Shown piece after piece: positions 46,831-58,989 of a stretch of 64,000 nucleotides of DNA. Numbering within the stretch: position 1 is the stretch's first letter; every line of letters begins with the position of its first letter. A program made the position numbers and the translations under genes. The notes below the pieces were generated by a model. The model saw only the letters and a list, made by a program, of their open reading frames with translations, did not search any database and was not told where the DNA came from. Origin of the DNA: Perca fluviatilis (taxonomy: Eukaryota > Chordata > Actinopteri > Perciformes > Percidae); assembly GCF_010015445.1 (NCBI RefSeq), contig NC_053112.1, positions 33,663,498-33,727,497 on the forward strand, in the 5' to 3' direction.

Positions 46831-47516
46831 AATAAATTATTGTAAATCATAATTCTGTTAATGATGGTGCTGCAAGCTAAGAATGGGATTAGTAGTAGGC
46901 TAGTTTACTTTTTCACCCACAGGATTGCACCTAAATGAAATTATAGGTGTACTACCATTCCAGTTTTCACCAGTAATATTATAGGTTACCTGTGATTAAA
47001 TATGAAATTAATACACTATATTAGAGCTTACGCATTTACTCTTGCAGCAATTTTCTCCCACACCAATTCTCGCTATTTTGCAGCAGCAGCAGCCGTGTTG
47101 CTTTGTTTTTTAACAAAATATATTCAAACTAGCACTGCCAGACCTTCCTCCACAGCGCTGCGTAGGAGGGTCTGGCTAGTCCACACAACATTCCGGGATG
47201 GGAGAAAAACGTGTGCTGGCATTTCTTTAAACCAATCACAATCGTCTTGGGCGGTGCTAAGCGCCGTACTCAATACAGTGCCTCTGCAAAATAGCCTTGG
47301 TGAGGAATGTTTTTTTGGTGGAACATGTGTACGTTCAAAAGTTGTTTTAGTCGTGCAACAGAAAAGAAAGATTGGACAGATAGTCTAGTTAGCTGTCTGG
47401 ATATACCCTGCAGAGATCTGAGGAGCAGTTAACCAGAGTCCTCAGAAATCCAACGGAGTTTAGAAATCCAACACAAAGAAAGTGGAAGGTGACGGATATC
47501 CGGCCGAAAAGAGGGA
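46740..47516 (+). repeat. Inverted duplication, left copy
   Basis: This 777-bp block is nearly identical to the reverse complement of 50757-51507. It starts inside the HARBI1 remnant (CCGTCAGAAGAGTGTGAC) and ends in GGCCGAAA. Both copies keep a long open frame (47002-47388 here; 50882-51253 on the other strand) starting MKLI.YIRAYAFTLAAIFSH, but it has no known domain. The left copy has extra bases in CGCTATTTTGCAGCAGCAGC. Confidence 0.85.
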
Positions 47517-47582
47517 CATCCGGTGGAATTTCTGGCAGTACCTGAACAATCCCAGAAATTAAACATTATGATATAGACTATT
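47120..47582 (+). mobile_element. GCCAGACC/TCTGGC MITE copy, Mutator-like group
   Basis: The sequence CACTGCCAGACCTTCCTCCA, GGAGGGTCTGGCTAGTCCAC, TTTCTTTAAACCAATCACAA and ATCCGGCCGAAAAGAGGGAC matches the complete copy at 49367-49827 in order. The right end is GATATAGACTA. It lies within the inverted duplication. Confidence 0.65.
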
Positions 47583-47680
47583 CCGTGTGGGACTTGACCC
47601 CTCCGGTCTCCCTGCCAAGCCCCCATTGACTGAGCTACTGCTGCATCCCATGTATATGTAAACTGAACCAGGGTTAACAA

Positions 47681-48473
47681 CAATCTGGTTTACCTTCAGG
47701 TTTACCTTCACTTCCCTTTACAAATCTGTTTCGTATCTTGGTTGCATGGCTTTTCGCAACTTAAATCACATGCAATCACATGTCCTAACTACATAAACAG
47801 CATTGTGTTTAAAGAAAGATGGCACAGTGTGAGGTGCTCTAATGTACAGAAAGTCTGCGTTACTACAGAGAGAAGCGTTATGTTGGATGATTCCTAAGTT
47901 CCTAGTTTGGCAAACAAATATTAAGCTACACAGCTGCTGCATTTCAAGTTCTTTCTTACTGCAGCTCTGCCTGGTGCTCTCATCCTCATCCACACAATCA
48001 GATTGTACAGTTTACATAATTCCTGAGATTATTGAAAGTCTCCTTAGGAAGAAGTAATTTAGGTATATCTTTATATAAATGCTACAGATTCCTCCACTTC
48101 AATCAATATGGAATTACTAGTGTTTATTAATTAGCAACTGTTTTTGTTTCTATGTTATCTGTAGAGAGCAAGAGGAGTCTTAAAAACGTTTGGAATCAAA
48201 AACCAAACCTGCTTGGTATCTTTAAAATAATACAACAACAAAAATGAAAACTGTTCATTTATTATTTTATTAATCATTATTTAACTTTTGCAAAGCAATA
48301 CATTTACAAGTCATGTTGTTTGTTGGGTCTTGGGTCTTTGACAGAGAAAAGTATTGACTGAAGAAATGCCATGAACATGTGCAGATGAGATCGATGCAGC
48401 TATGCAGGTTGTGGAGTTACAGCAATAATAACTTTTAAATTGGCATATTGGTACAATCAATGTGTGAAATATG
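47681..48473. other. No gene recognised
   Basis: Short frames only. No repeat boundaries were seen. Confidence 0.35.
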
Positions 48474-48590
48474 TAAGGAATAGTTTGACATTTTGAGAAA
48501 TATGTTTATTTGCTTTCTTGCCAAGAGTTGAATGAGAAGATTGAAACCACTCTCAATTCTGTCTGCTAAATATGAAGCTACAGCTAGTAG
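48474..48590 (+). repeat. Dispersed repeat half, TAGTTTGACATTTTGAGAAA
   Basis: Recognisable 5' half of the fish repeat whose other half is at 24874-25040: TTATTTGCTTTCTTGCCAAG, GAATGAGAAGATTGAAACCA and AATATGAAGCTACAGCTAGT. Confidence 0.6.
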
Positions 48591-48639
48591 CCAAATAAAC
48601 AAAAGAATTATGACGTCCTAATTAGTGAGCTTTAGAAGT

Positions 48640-48960
48640 GCTAGGTAGATTTAGTATGTATAAGATATAGAGTGCAGAGTGTAATTACTGTACAACTAAT
48701 GCTAACAGTAGACATTATAGAATAAACAGATGTAGGTATGATGTGAATAGGGTGTACTGTATACACTACATATCCAATTTTTACAGTATAGACAGTGGTA
48801 TAAAAAGTGCAGTAAGTAGTGTGCATTAGATTGGCAGTGTTGGGTGAGTGTGAGCAAGCAGCTAGTGCCGCAGAGACAGTCCTAGTGCAAATGTTCAGTG
48901 GTTGTGGAAACGTGTGTGTCATTCCAAGGTAGAGCAAAAGTTCAGTCATTGAGAAAGGTG
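48640..48960 (-). repeat. Probable LINE 3' UTR fragment
   Basis: The minus strand reads as a Cys/Thr/Tyr-rich open stretch, without a domain, made of short TACTGTATA/GCACTTTTTATACC-type words. It resembles the 3' UTRs that follow jockey-type LINE genes in fish. The family link is inference. Confidence 0.35.
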
Positions 48961-49171
48961 TGTGTGTGTCCAGGGGTTGTATAAAGGTATGAGAGTAGCA
49001 ACAACCATAAGCGTATTTCTCAAAATGTCAAATTTTTCTTCTCATGTCAATGTAACTTCAATTTGTAGATGAGATTTTAAATTGATTTATTGTGGAAGTC
49101 AGCTTACACCAAAATGTAATCATGTTTTGGGCCCTGAGCTGATCTTGTGGTTAAAGAGAGAAAACATTTAT

Positions 49172-49177
<6 letters not shown>

Positions 49178-49201
<24 letters not shown>
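49178..49201. repeat. (AT)n microsatellite
   Basis: Short TA run. Confidence 0.85.
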
Positions 49202-49204
<3 letters not shown>

Positions 49205-49366
49205 ACTGTCATGTCTATTATTCTTGTATAAACCTGCTCCAAAAGCAATCAGACAAGTGATTACTTTGTTTTGTCTGAGTCAAATCTAAAATGCCTCACA
49301 GTATTAGCTTGTACATATTTCTTCTGAGGTAATTCGTCAATGTGACACATGCAAGTACCATTTAGA

Positions 49367-49827
49367 TAGTCTTGCATTGCCAGACCTTCCTGCACGGCAC
49401 TGCGGAGGAGGGTCTGGCTAGTCTACACAGCATTCCGGGCTAGAAGACGTGCTCTGGTTTATTGGCATTTCTTTAAACCAATCACAATCGTCATGGGCAG
49501 CGCTAAGCACTGGGCAGAGCCACGGTGCCTCTGCAAAATAGCCTCAAGAAAGAACTTGTTTTGGTGGAACATGTGTACGTTCAAAGGTTGATTTAGTTGT
49601 GCAACAGAAAACCCAGATTGGACAGATAGTCTAGTTAGCTGTCTGGATTTACCCTGCAGACATCTGAGGAGCAGTTAACCATAGTCCTCAGAAATCAGCC
49701 AGAGTTTAGAATGCCAACAGAAAGAAAGCAGAACGTAACGAACATCTGGCCGAAATGAGGGACATCCGGCGGAATTTCCGGTGGCACCTGAACAATCCCG
49801 AAAATGAATCATCGTCGATAGAAACTA
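49367..49827 (+). mobile_element. MITE with 9-bp TSD, Mutator-like
   Basis: The 461-bp element starts TAGTCTTGCATTGCCAGACC and ends CGTCGATAGAAACTA. CCATTTAGA is duplicated on both sides (49358-49366, 49828-49836). The terminal inverted match is short (TAGT.T), but a 9-bp duplication points to Mutator-like transposition. Related copies are at 47120-47582, 50757-51150 and 51508-51775. No coding content was found. Confidence 0.75.
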
Positions 49828-49836
49828 CCATTTAGA

Positions 49837-50756
49837 GATCAAATTTCAGAAGGATATAGAATCACACACTTTAACCTGTTTCAACTCCTTGCAGTTTTGG
49901 TTAAACCCTCCCACTGATGTGCATATTTCTCAGTGTGGTGACAAAAATACAAAGTTGGGTTGAAGATACCAATGTCTTTGTTTCAGTTTATGTTGACAGG
50001 ATCCCCAGGCTACAGCAAAGCAGAGCCCGAGGAAGAAGGTCATGTCTGTCTGTTCCTCTATGCCTCCTGAACCGAGCCTCTCCTGAGATAGCAAGTCTCT
50101 CTAGTTTTGTCGAGATGTGTCAGTATGGGGTCGGTGACTATTTGCATCAAAGGCAGCTTATAGCGCTATTGGGCCGGCAGTGATGTCTGTTAATGCTGCC
50201 AATAAGGCAATCACCCATGAAAAATTCTCCATGGACAGAGGAAGTCACAGATGCTGTATAAACTTTCAGTCTGATTCTGGGAACTTGTCACCTCTAACTG
50301 TCATCAGTGCTGACAAGGTCTATGCCATGCAGACACTGTGTCTACACCAGCTGGTACCAAATTGTCAATGTCGAGCCAAAGTCTGCCTGTAATTTCTGCA
50401 AATATTTCATAGGAATTGCTTCCTGCAATGTGTATCATTGCATCTGAATTTAGTGAAAATATCCACATTGCATTTGTTGTTTGGCATCTGCCATTTACTG
50501 TCCCCAAAGTGTTATACACTGTGCTGTGCAGTCAGGAAGTTTTAAGACAATGATATTTTCTGGCTCTACTCTAGCACATTGAGATGTGTCATAATGAGAG
50601 TAAGGTGCTGACTTTCAGCATTAACGTTTAATGCTCACATTCATGTTCATGAAAAATGAGATTCATTTGTTTTCCACCTAAATAGCCAATCTTGCAATAC
50701 AATATTGGCACATAGTGACTGTAGTATTTCTAAACTTTTTCATGGTTTTCATGTCC
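49837..50756. other. No gene recognised
   Basis: The 88-residue frame at 49917-50183 follows a TTTGTTTCAG acceptor-like site (49978-49987), but it has no domain and no supporting neighbours. Nothing else was supported. Confidence 0.35.
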
Positions 50757-51507
50757 CTCATTTCGGCCGGATGTCCGTCACCTTCCGCTTTCTTTGTGTT
50801 GGATTTCTAAACTCCGGTGGATTTCTGAGGAGTATGGTTAACTGCTCCTCAGATCTCTGCAGGGTAAATCCAGACAGCTAGCTAGACTATCTGTCCAATC
50901 TGAGTTTTCTGTTGCACGACTAAAACAACTTTTGAACGTACACATGTTCCACCAAAAAAACATTCCTCACCAAGGCTATTTTGCAGAGGCACTGTATTGA
51001 CTACGGCACTTACCACTGCCCAAGACGATTGTGATTGGTTTAAAGAAATGCCAGCACACGTTTTTCTCCCATCCCGGAATGTTGTGTGGACTAGCCAGAC
51101 CCTCCTCCGCAGCGCTGTGGAGGAAGGTCTGGCAGTGCTTGTTTGAATATATTTTGTTAAAAAACAAAGCAACACGGCTGCTGCTGAATTGGTGTGGGAG
51201 AAAATTGCTGCAAGAGTAAATGCGTAAGCTCTAATATAGTTTATTAATTTCATATTTAATCACAGGTAACCTATAATATTACTGGTGAAAACTGGAATGG
51301 TAGTACACCTATAATTTCATTTAGGTGCAATCCTGCGGGTGAAAAAGTAAACTAGCCTACTACTAATCCCATTCTGAGCTTGCAGCACCATCATTAACAG
51401 AATTATGATTTACAATCATTTATTTCTTTTTAATGTCTCTTACTGGTTTGTGTCCAGGGATTCGCTCTGAAACGTTTTTTTAAAGAGTCACACTCTTCTG
51501 ACGGCGC
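50757..51507 (-). repeat. Inverted duplication, right copy
   Basis: Reverse-complement partner of 46740-47516, 3.2 kb away. It includes the MITE part (CCAGACCCTCCTCCGCAGCG), the MKLINYIRAYAFTLAAIFSH open frame and, at its far end, the HARBI1-derived TTCTGACGGCG stretch. Confidence 0.85.
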
Positions 51508-51775
51508 TGTCCAATCTAAGTTTTCTGTTGCACGACTAAAACAACCTTTGAACATGCACGTTCCACCAAAACAAGTTCTTTCTTGAGTCTATTTTGCAGA
51601 GGCACCGTGGCTGCGCCCGGTGCTTAGTGCAGCCCATGACGATTGTGATTGGTTTAAAGCAATGCCAATAAACCAGAGCATGTTTTTCTTCTAGCCCGGA
51701 ATGCTGTGTGGACTAGCCAGACCCTCCTCCACAGCGCTGTAGATGAAGGTCTGGCAATCCCTCCATGCGAATGCA
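51508..51775 (-). mobile_element. Third partial copy of the GCCAGACC MITE
   Basis: GTCCAATCTAAGTTTTCTGT, GAACATGCACGTTCCACCAA, GACGATTGTGATTGGTTTAA and GACTAGCCAGACCCTCCTCC match the family in minus orientation, directly abutting the right copy of the inverted duplication. Confidence 0.7.
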
Positions 51776-51984
51776 GCACTGTCCATTAAGGCAGCGTTTT
51801 ATTCATTAAAAAAAAAAGTTGCCTTTTGAACATATCCAGACAGCAATTACATTTGCCACCACAACTGTATTGGGAAACATAATATATAAAATGTGTTTCA
51901 AGGGGAAAGGGATAGTGCATATTAGGTGAAAGTGTAGGTGTTGTTACACATGGTCCCCTACTTTTAGGTAAATGCAGCAGGAAA

Positions 51985-53131
51985 ATTACTTTTGGTTCCT
52001 AGAGTCTCTAAAAGTAGAATGGGAGCCAGAGCCTTTAGCTATCTCCTCTCCTGTGGAACCAGCTCCCAGTCTGGGTTCGGGGGGCAGACACCGCCACCAC
52101 ATTTAAGAGTAAACTTAAAACTCTGCTCTCCGATTAAGCTTATAGTTAGGGAGTGAGGAGTTGCAGCGTCCGCCTAACCCGGCCCACCTACTCTCTTCAT
52201 AGCCGTCAGATTCATTTAACATATAATCAATAATATAATAAAAATAGAGGGAGGCAGGTCAGTACAGTCCGATCCGGTTGGGGAGAGTTCTAGCCCGACC
52301 AGGCTCCTCTCCTTAACCGGTCTCTCTTAATTATGCTGTTATAGTTTTAGACTGCCGGGGGACTTCCTTAGACACACTGAGCTTCTCTCTCCTCTCTCTT
52401 TCCATTTGTGTGCATCCATGTCCCAGAAATGCTTGTTACTAACCTAGCTCTGGGGAGCTTATTTCCCGGAGTCCTTATGTTTTTCTTTCACCCAGCATGT
52501 TTCCTTGGATTTGGGTGGCACCAAAATCATGGTTGCAGCTGTTGCCATGGTCCTGCTGCACTCCCTGCTACGCTCTGCGGTGACCTACAGTGTCCTGCTG
52601 CATCCTGCTACGTCCTGCTATGCTCTGCTGTGCCCTGCAGTGTCCTGCTACGTCCTGCTGCATCCTGCTGCGTCCTGCTATGCTCTGCGGTGCCCTGCAG
52701 TGTCCTGCTACGTCCTGCTGCATCCTGCTACGTCCTGCTATGCTCTGCGGTGCCATGCTACATCCTGTAACGCCCTGCAGTGCCCTACAGCTATGCTCTG
52801 CTGTGTCATGCTACATCCTATAACGCCCTGCAGTGCCCTGCTATGCCATGAACTACTACGACTACTATTTCTAGTCACTGTTCCATTATCTTTATTGTGA
52901 CTATTATTGCCACTGTTCATCACACCCCCCAACCGGCCCCGCCAGACGCCGCCTACCAAGAGCCTGGGTCTGTCTGAGGTTTCTTCCTAAAAGGGAGTTT
53001 TCCTCACCACTGTAGCACTAAATGCTTGCTCTTGGGGGAATTATAGAGTGTGGTCTAGAAATACTCTATCTGTAAAGTGTCTTGAGATAACTCTTGTTAT
53101 GATTTGATACTATAAATAAAATTGAATTGAA
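51985..53131 (+). mobile_element. LINE 3' end (ORF2 C-terminus, minisatellite 3' UTR, tail)
   Basis: 51988-52138 encodes VPRVSKSRMGARAFSY and, after a small shift, LLWNQLPVWVRGADTATTFK, SKLKTLLSD-stop, the C-terminus of a fish L2/CR1-type LINE polymerase. The 3' UTR includes a 60-bp minisatellite (52545-52850), then CTACCAAGAGCCTGGGTCTG and GAGGTTTCTTCCTAAAAGGG, and ends with ATTTGATACTATAAATAAAA..TTGAATTGAA. The same tail ends the copy at 57715-58112. Only the 3' part is present, as expected for 5'-truncated retrotransposition. Confidence 0.8.
52545..52850. repeat. Minisatellite, 60-bp period, CTGC-rich
   Basis: Units such as TGCTCTGCGGTGCCCTGCAG..TGTCCTGCTACGTCCTGCTG repeat with a 60-bp period, with 10- to 15-bp subrepeats. 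Because 60 is a multiple of 3, all frames stay open and give Leu/Cys/Pro- or Ser/Arg/Met-rich pseudo-proteins on both strands. These are not genes. Confidence 0.92.
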
Positions 53132-54361
53132 CCAACAGGGGGTTGATATAACATTACTGAGTGGCCAAGTTAGCCACCGGACCTCTAATTGAGAACTGGA
53201 GAACCAGAGAACTGCCCTGAAGTACAAAAAGCTCCTTAAACAAGCAAAATGGCTGTTGTACAGGCATGGAAGAAAATCACTTTAGAAGATGAGGTCAACC
53301 CAAGTGCAATTACTCGCAGATACTGCGGATAGATATTCAGGATGTCTTAAAGTCTTTAATATTGAGTCAAACAAGTACGATATAACACATGGAAGGCTTT
53401 TTGAAAATTATCTCAACTAAGAAACTGAAAGAATGCTTTCATGTACTGAAAAAGAAGCATCAGTTAAACTCAAAGATAGAATTCTGAGGCTGAGGTTTTC
53501 AGCACAGAGGTTACACAGGCTGCACAAAGGTGAATAGGATGCTGAGAACTTGATTTATAGTCTGGTGATTAGTTGTGTAGATAGTACCTGGTTACTTGTT
53601 TGTGGGCATGCCAGTGAGAATGCTTTGCAGTGATAACGCGCATTCATCTCGGTGTGTGTGCACGACGACTACACAGGTTGTTCTGCATATGTTCAGAGTG
53701 CTTTTTGTATGCTTCCTTTGATTATTAATGCTGTCCGCAAGATGCAATTTAGGAAATGAACAGAGCAGGGGTACAACAACAGTATATCAGGAGGTGAGGT
53801 AAGGTCAGCAGCAGACTCTGAACATCCTACAACAACGGCAACAAGTTTTGAGGAGCTAATATTATCTAGGTTTAACGTATGCAAAAGGATAGTGCTTGTG
53901 ACAGCACTGCAGTATGATCTAGGTACACACTGCCAATCTATTCTCGGATAGGAGTAAAACACTCTGGCTTGTTTGTATTTCTTTAAACCAATCACAATCA
54001 TCCTGAGCTAATCCCCGCTAGCGGAGATAGCGAGAGGGGAGGAACAGGCTTTATCCCAGCAATGTACATCCATTGAGCCAGGCTAATGACAGGTAGATAA
54101 TGTATATTATATCTGTGTCCCAATATAATAATGAATTTTTTTTGTGCATTTTTTTGCACAGTCATATGGCATGTGTTGCAAGCACTCAGCTACCAAGGCA
54201 CTCTCTGCACACATATTTTAAGCAGGTTGTGAATATGTACAGTAATTACTTCATGGGGGAAATGTGCCAACATCAAGTCAGCTTGTAAAATAAAAAACAG
54301 TATTTTGGGGTGTGTTGATGATATACTGTCCCACAATGCTATTAAATCATGATAATAAGAC

Positions 54362-54426
<65 letters not shown>

Positions 54427-57379
54427 GCCCTTCTTCCGTCTCCATCTGCTGTGGAAGATATGTGATAGGATCAAAGCCTTTAGAATAGCTACTAATGGAT
54501 CTTAGGGGAAGAGTTAACTGCTGTTTGAAAGTCAAGAATACATTTTCAATCTTAAAATTTGCTTAAGAAAGATGTTGGAAAACAAAACAACCTGTTATGA
54601 AATGAAAGTATGTTGTATGTTCTACCAAAACAGTAAACAATGAAGATGATATATATGATATGTCGTATCATGTACAGTTTGTATGTAGTATGGAATTTGG
54701 ATACATCACTAGTGTCTCCTGATGTCTATGGGTCATAAGTCAGAAGGTCACTGACTGTAAATGGATTTTGTCACCAAATATTACAGTAAATATAATGCCT
54801 CCTTTACTTGTTCAACTACTTTCTCTCCCCTAAAATTAGACTGCTGTGTATGTAAAACACCACATTTCCCACACTGTTCAACTTATGTGGATGTAAACAC
54901 ACTAAAAATAAAGTGGAGAGTCAGCACTTTAACCCCATGGTAGTTTTTTTAATTTGAAATCCAAAGTGCTGGAGTGAAGAGCCAAAACAATGACAAATGT
55001 GTCACCATCCTAATACTTTCTGACTGCACTGTACAGCAAAACGATAAAAAGGAAAATACGATGACCCTCGCAGCCAAACAGCAAAGCCAAGCCCTGTACA
55101 CAAATGTGATCCGTTATACAGTGGCTTCCAGCATATTTTTCCTTTGGGAAATTTGCATTTAGAGTGTAGGGTGTGTGTGGTGCAGCCCACAGTCACTGCC
55201 CAGCTATAGAGCGATGCAGCATGCTGGCTGTAAATGATGCCAGTAGCAGATTAATGACAACCATCAGGATCAACTAATTAGCAACACCACAGTAAAGGAA
55301 CCTACATATGCTATTGACTCTGCCTCCCCCTCTCTCTCTCCTCTGTGGGTGAGGAGAGAGGCTGTCTTGGCCTGATTAACGAACAGGAGAAATATTGAAG
55401 CCTTATCTTTCCTTTCTCTGAGAGAAGTCATCATGAAAAATGTTGATAACGGCATTCGTGTGAGGAATGCCGAGCGTAACTTTCCTAAAAAAAAAAGTGA
55501 TACACAAACAAACAGAAGTATTTACAATAACAAGTCGGTACAAGGGCAGGGATGCTGCAGAAAGAAACCAGACACATTAAAACGAATAAAGATTCCAGAT
55601 GACAGTAAGTAATTGTCTGTCCTTGAAAAGCATTGATGATTTAAGAACAAACAGCTGCCAACAACTACAATGGTGTGAAGCATCTTCTTTTTTAATTAGT
55701 ATGTTCTCGTCACTGTCTCACACAGGTTGTGTAAGTAAGATCACACAAAAACGTGCTCCAACTTGTGACAGTATTTGTTCTTTAAATGTCAGGAGGGTAG
55801 TAATGACATTTTAATCAGTCTGAAGACTGATAGTACAAGAGGCAAGACAAAACTCTTCCACCGGGGCAGGCTTTGTATTTAACAATTTTATATATTTTTA
55901 CGTATCATATATAGGCCTATAAATATTATTTTTTTTAAACTGAAGTATAAAGTCCTAAATGTATAATATGTAGGAGGTATCGCTTACTGTTTGTAAACAC
56001 ACAACATTAATTTGATCACAAATAAACACACCATTTTGAACCGCAATGGCAGTTTTAATTATGTGACCGTTCTATTCAAGATATTGGGCGCACTTTTAAA
56101 CACATAGTTAACTTTGTGAAACGGAACTAGTTAAGTTTAGGCAACAAAAATACTTAGGATTAGCAAAGCATCAGCGATTAGCTTAAAATGAGTCACGTGA
56201 AGCTACTTAAATGAGGACGTGACGTGATGTCACAGAAGTCATCTACCATCCTAACCTGCCTGCTGCAACTTGAATATAGCATTCTTATACTTTGCCACCT
56301 TACTACCTTGTTTGCTCTTGTGATGAATGCTACAGCTAAGAGAGTTCGCTGCCGAACAACAAAAGTAAATATGAGTTATAAGCTGCTTGCATAATCGGCC
56401 TATAAGGTAGTTTTTTTGGGTGAGGACAGGCTGTCCCAAACACACGTCCTTGCTGTACTTTGAACATGTAAGAAGGTGCAGACTTTAGCTTCCATTTTCT
56501 CTGTGACAACAACATGGATTTTAATGAGATGAGCACACAAGACGAACAGGACAGCAAACATTTCTACTGAGAGGATGTTATATCATAATTTGTCTAATTC
56601 TAGCTGTATTGGATACAGATGCTTCTATTAAATGCTATCAATTATTGTCACTACACATGAGGCTTTCTAAGACGTCTCAGGCTTGAATTATTGTTTAGTA
56701 GAATATCCAGTAAATCCTCTCTGTTTAAATGATTAATTTCAAAAGCACAAATACAAGGATGAAAGACAGGAAGGGGACAGCAAATGTGAATATACATTAT
56801 TACATTAAGTATCAAAATTGATTCCATCAGATCATCAAATACATCACAACGTCAAGACAGCGTTTTACTACGATCAACAAGTCTTTTGTCACACAATAAA
56901 AGCATGTGAAAAAGTGTTATGCAGTATGAACAGGCAGTCAGGTCAGAAACTCCATTACACTTATTTGCATTGCAAGCATGCGCCAGAGGTGCATATCAGC
57001 CACATCCACCACTGTAATGTTAGCAAACCAGGAACATATGGTGTGCTCAGTCAGCTCTCTAATTAAAATATATATTATAATATATTAATCTTCCCGCTTT
57101 GAACACAAACACAGATTTCAATCCTGTAATGAGCCCATGTGTTTTAACAGATAACAGATGGAAATGCTCACAGAGACTGTTAACATTTTGTTGCTGTGAA
57201 TATCACCATCATACTGTAGCTGTGTTTAGTCAGTTTGAGTCTCTTAGTGTTACTAACAGTTTTAACAAGAATTCTAAAGGAAAACCTGCTGACAGAAAAC
57301 ATATACTGACAACAGCACTGGGCTCATTTGGGTGTTTCTATTGCCAAATGCCTTAGCCTGGCTCTACAGTTGGCAATTT
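53132..57379. other. No gene recognised; CTAT microsatellite
   Basis: A fragment resembling the GCCAGACC MITE (ATTTCTTTAAACCAATCACA) is at 53978-54000. A CTAT repeat is at 54361-54427. The remainder is AT-rich with short frames and no domain. Confidence 0.4.
54361..54427. repeat. (CTAT)n microsatellite
   Basis: About 16 tetramers. Confidence 0.97.
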
Positions 57380-57520
57380 CAGTCCATCTGTTAGTTGGTT
57401 AGTTCATCACTTTGGTCCCGACTTGTAAATATCTCAACAACTATTAAATTGGGTGCCATAACATTTTTGACGTTCATGATCGTAAAGAATGTATCCTATT
57501 GACTTTACTTTAGCCACTTT
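57380..57520 (+). repeat. Dispersed ATATCTCAACAACTATT repeat fragment
   Basis: TAAATATCTCAACAACTATT, GCCATAACATTTTTGACGTT and GAATGTATCCTATTGACTTT follow the same order as the repeat at 2810-3120. Confidence 0.5.
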
Positions 57521-57714
57521 AAATAGGATCTAAGTCATAACCTACAGAAGAACTAAGTAAGTTCCCCCCATGCAGCTTTGATGTGTCTAAAAGCTAGCAT
57601 TACGTACAGTAACTCTTGTTCAACAGAGGAGAACTGGAAGAAGAGAATATGTCCGTCGCTTTTTACTTGTTAACATCTTGGTTTGACTGGTTGTTGACAT
57701 TAGTATTACTATGA

Positions 57715-58112
57715 CATGAACTTCCACGATAACCTTCGACGTCACTGTGACCTTTAATGTGACTATTACGCCACTGTTCATCACACCCCCAACATGAACT
57801 TCCACGATAACCTTCGACATCACTGTGACCTTTAATGTGACTATTACGCCACTGTTCATCACACCCCCAACCGGCCCGTCAGACACCGCCTACCAAGAGT
57901 CTGGGTCTGCCGAGGTTTCTTCCTAAAAGGGAGTTTTTCCTTGCCACTGTCGCGATAGCCACTGCTAATGCTTGCTCTTGATGGAATTACTGTAATTGTT
58001 GGGGTTTTGGAAATTACAGAGTGTGGTCTAGACCTACTCTATCTGTAAAGTGTCTCGAGATAACTTTTGTTATGATTTGATACTATAAATAAAATTGAAT
58101 TGAATTGAAAAT
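57715..58112 (+). mobile_element. LINE 3' tail with two 77-bp minisatellite units
   Basis: Two near-identical units (ATGAACTTCCACGATAACCT..CACCCCCAAC) at about 57715-57868 are followed by CCTACCAAGAGTCTGGGTCT and GAGGTTTCTTCCTAAAAGGG, and by the tail ATTTGATACTATAAATAAAA..TTGAATTGAATTG. The tail matches the end of the LINE at 51985-53131. The minisatellite differs between the two copies. Confidence 0.75.
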
Positions 58113-58305
58113 TGAATTAGTGTAGTTCTTATACAGTAACAAAAGATGTGAGTGCCAAGATTTTGCAAGCGCAAGTTTTGCATACCCTGGGGGCTAAGCC
58201 CCCCCGTCTTTCAATCCTAGTGACGCCCTGGCACAAACAAGTAAAGCCCCAGTGAGGATATTTGTGATTACTGAAAGTAGGAAAGAACGATTATGCCCAT
58301 TAGTG

Positions 58306-58941
58306 CCTATATTATGAAAAAAACACTTTTTCTGGGATTTGGGGTGTTATTTTGTGTCTCGGGTGCTTCCACACGCATACAAACTTGGAAAAAAAATACA
58401 TCTATGCTGTTTTGAGTGAGATACGGGTTTCTGAATGTCTTCTGCCTTCAGTCTCCGGGTGAGCTGTTCAAAATCTGCAGGGCTTTCTACGTCAGGAGCC
58501 GAGACGAGGTGGCGAACCGCTAGCATGCTACCTCATCCTCAATGGCAAAACACTGCTACAACACACACAAGTTCACCATAATCTACAAAAGAACTACTTA
58601 TATGTCCCTGTTATTCCTGGTATTCCACGCAAAGTTGGAAGTACGCCATCGTTTAGAAGTCTCCTGGCTAATCCTGCCTTGTACTGACCGAAGTTGGAGA
58701 AACAGCCTTTCTTTTACTGTCTATGGAAACAGCTAGCTAGCTGATTATGATCCTTACCTAGCTACTGCGCATGTGCGAGTGCCAGCAAAGATGATACAGA
58801 TGTAAGATGTCTCACTCTGTAGCTAAAACAGAGACCTGAACACACAGGGTGAAAAGAGGAGCTGCAGCAATGTGCAGTACAACAAAAATATGGTACAACC
58901 TCAAAATACAATTATGAACCTGAAAATGAGCAGAATATAGG
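58306..58941. mobile_element. Probable MITE with CCTATATT ends
   Basis: The left end CCTATATTATGAAAAAAACA and right end GAGCAGAATATAGG share only an 8-bp inverted terminus. The interior (GGTGTTATTTTGTGTCTCGG, GAGACGAGGTGGCGAACCGC, AACCTGAAAATGAGCAGAAT) is familiar as a dispersed fish element. No target duplication was identified. Confidence 0.45.
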
Positions 58942-58989
58942 TGTTGTAAGGTTTTGCAATTCAACATATTGATGTTGATTATGTAACTA

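Noticed and set aside
47002..47388. 128-residue frame conserved in the inverted duplicate at 50882-51253
   Set aside because: It crosses a MITE boundary, has no domain, and the similarity is explained by recent duplication of the DNA.
52408..52959. Several overlapping open frames of 62-131 codons on both strands
   Set aside because: They arise from a 60-bp-period CTGC minisatellite in a LINE 3' UTR. The period is a multiple of three, so all frames stay open.
57620..57886. 88-residue frame with internal repeats (GVVMNSGVIVTLKVTVTSKV-like)
   Set aside because: It is a translation of two 77-bp minisatellite units in the LINE tail.
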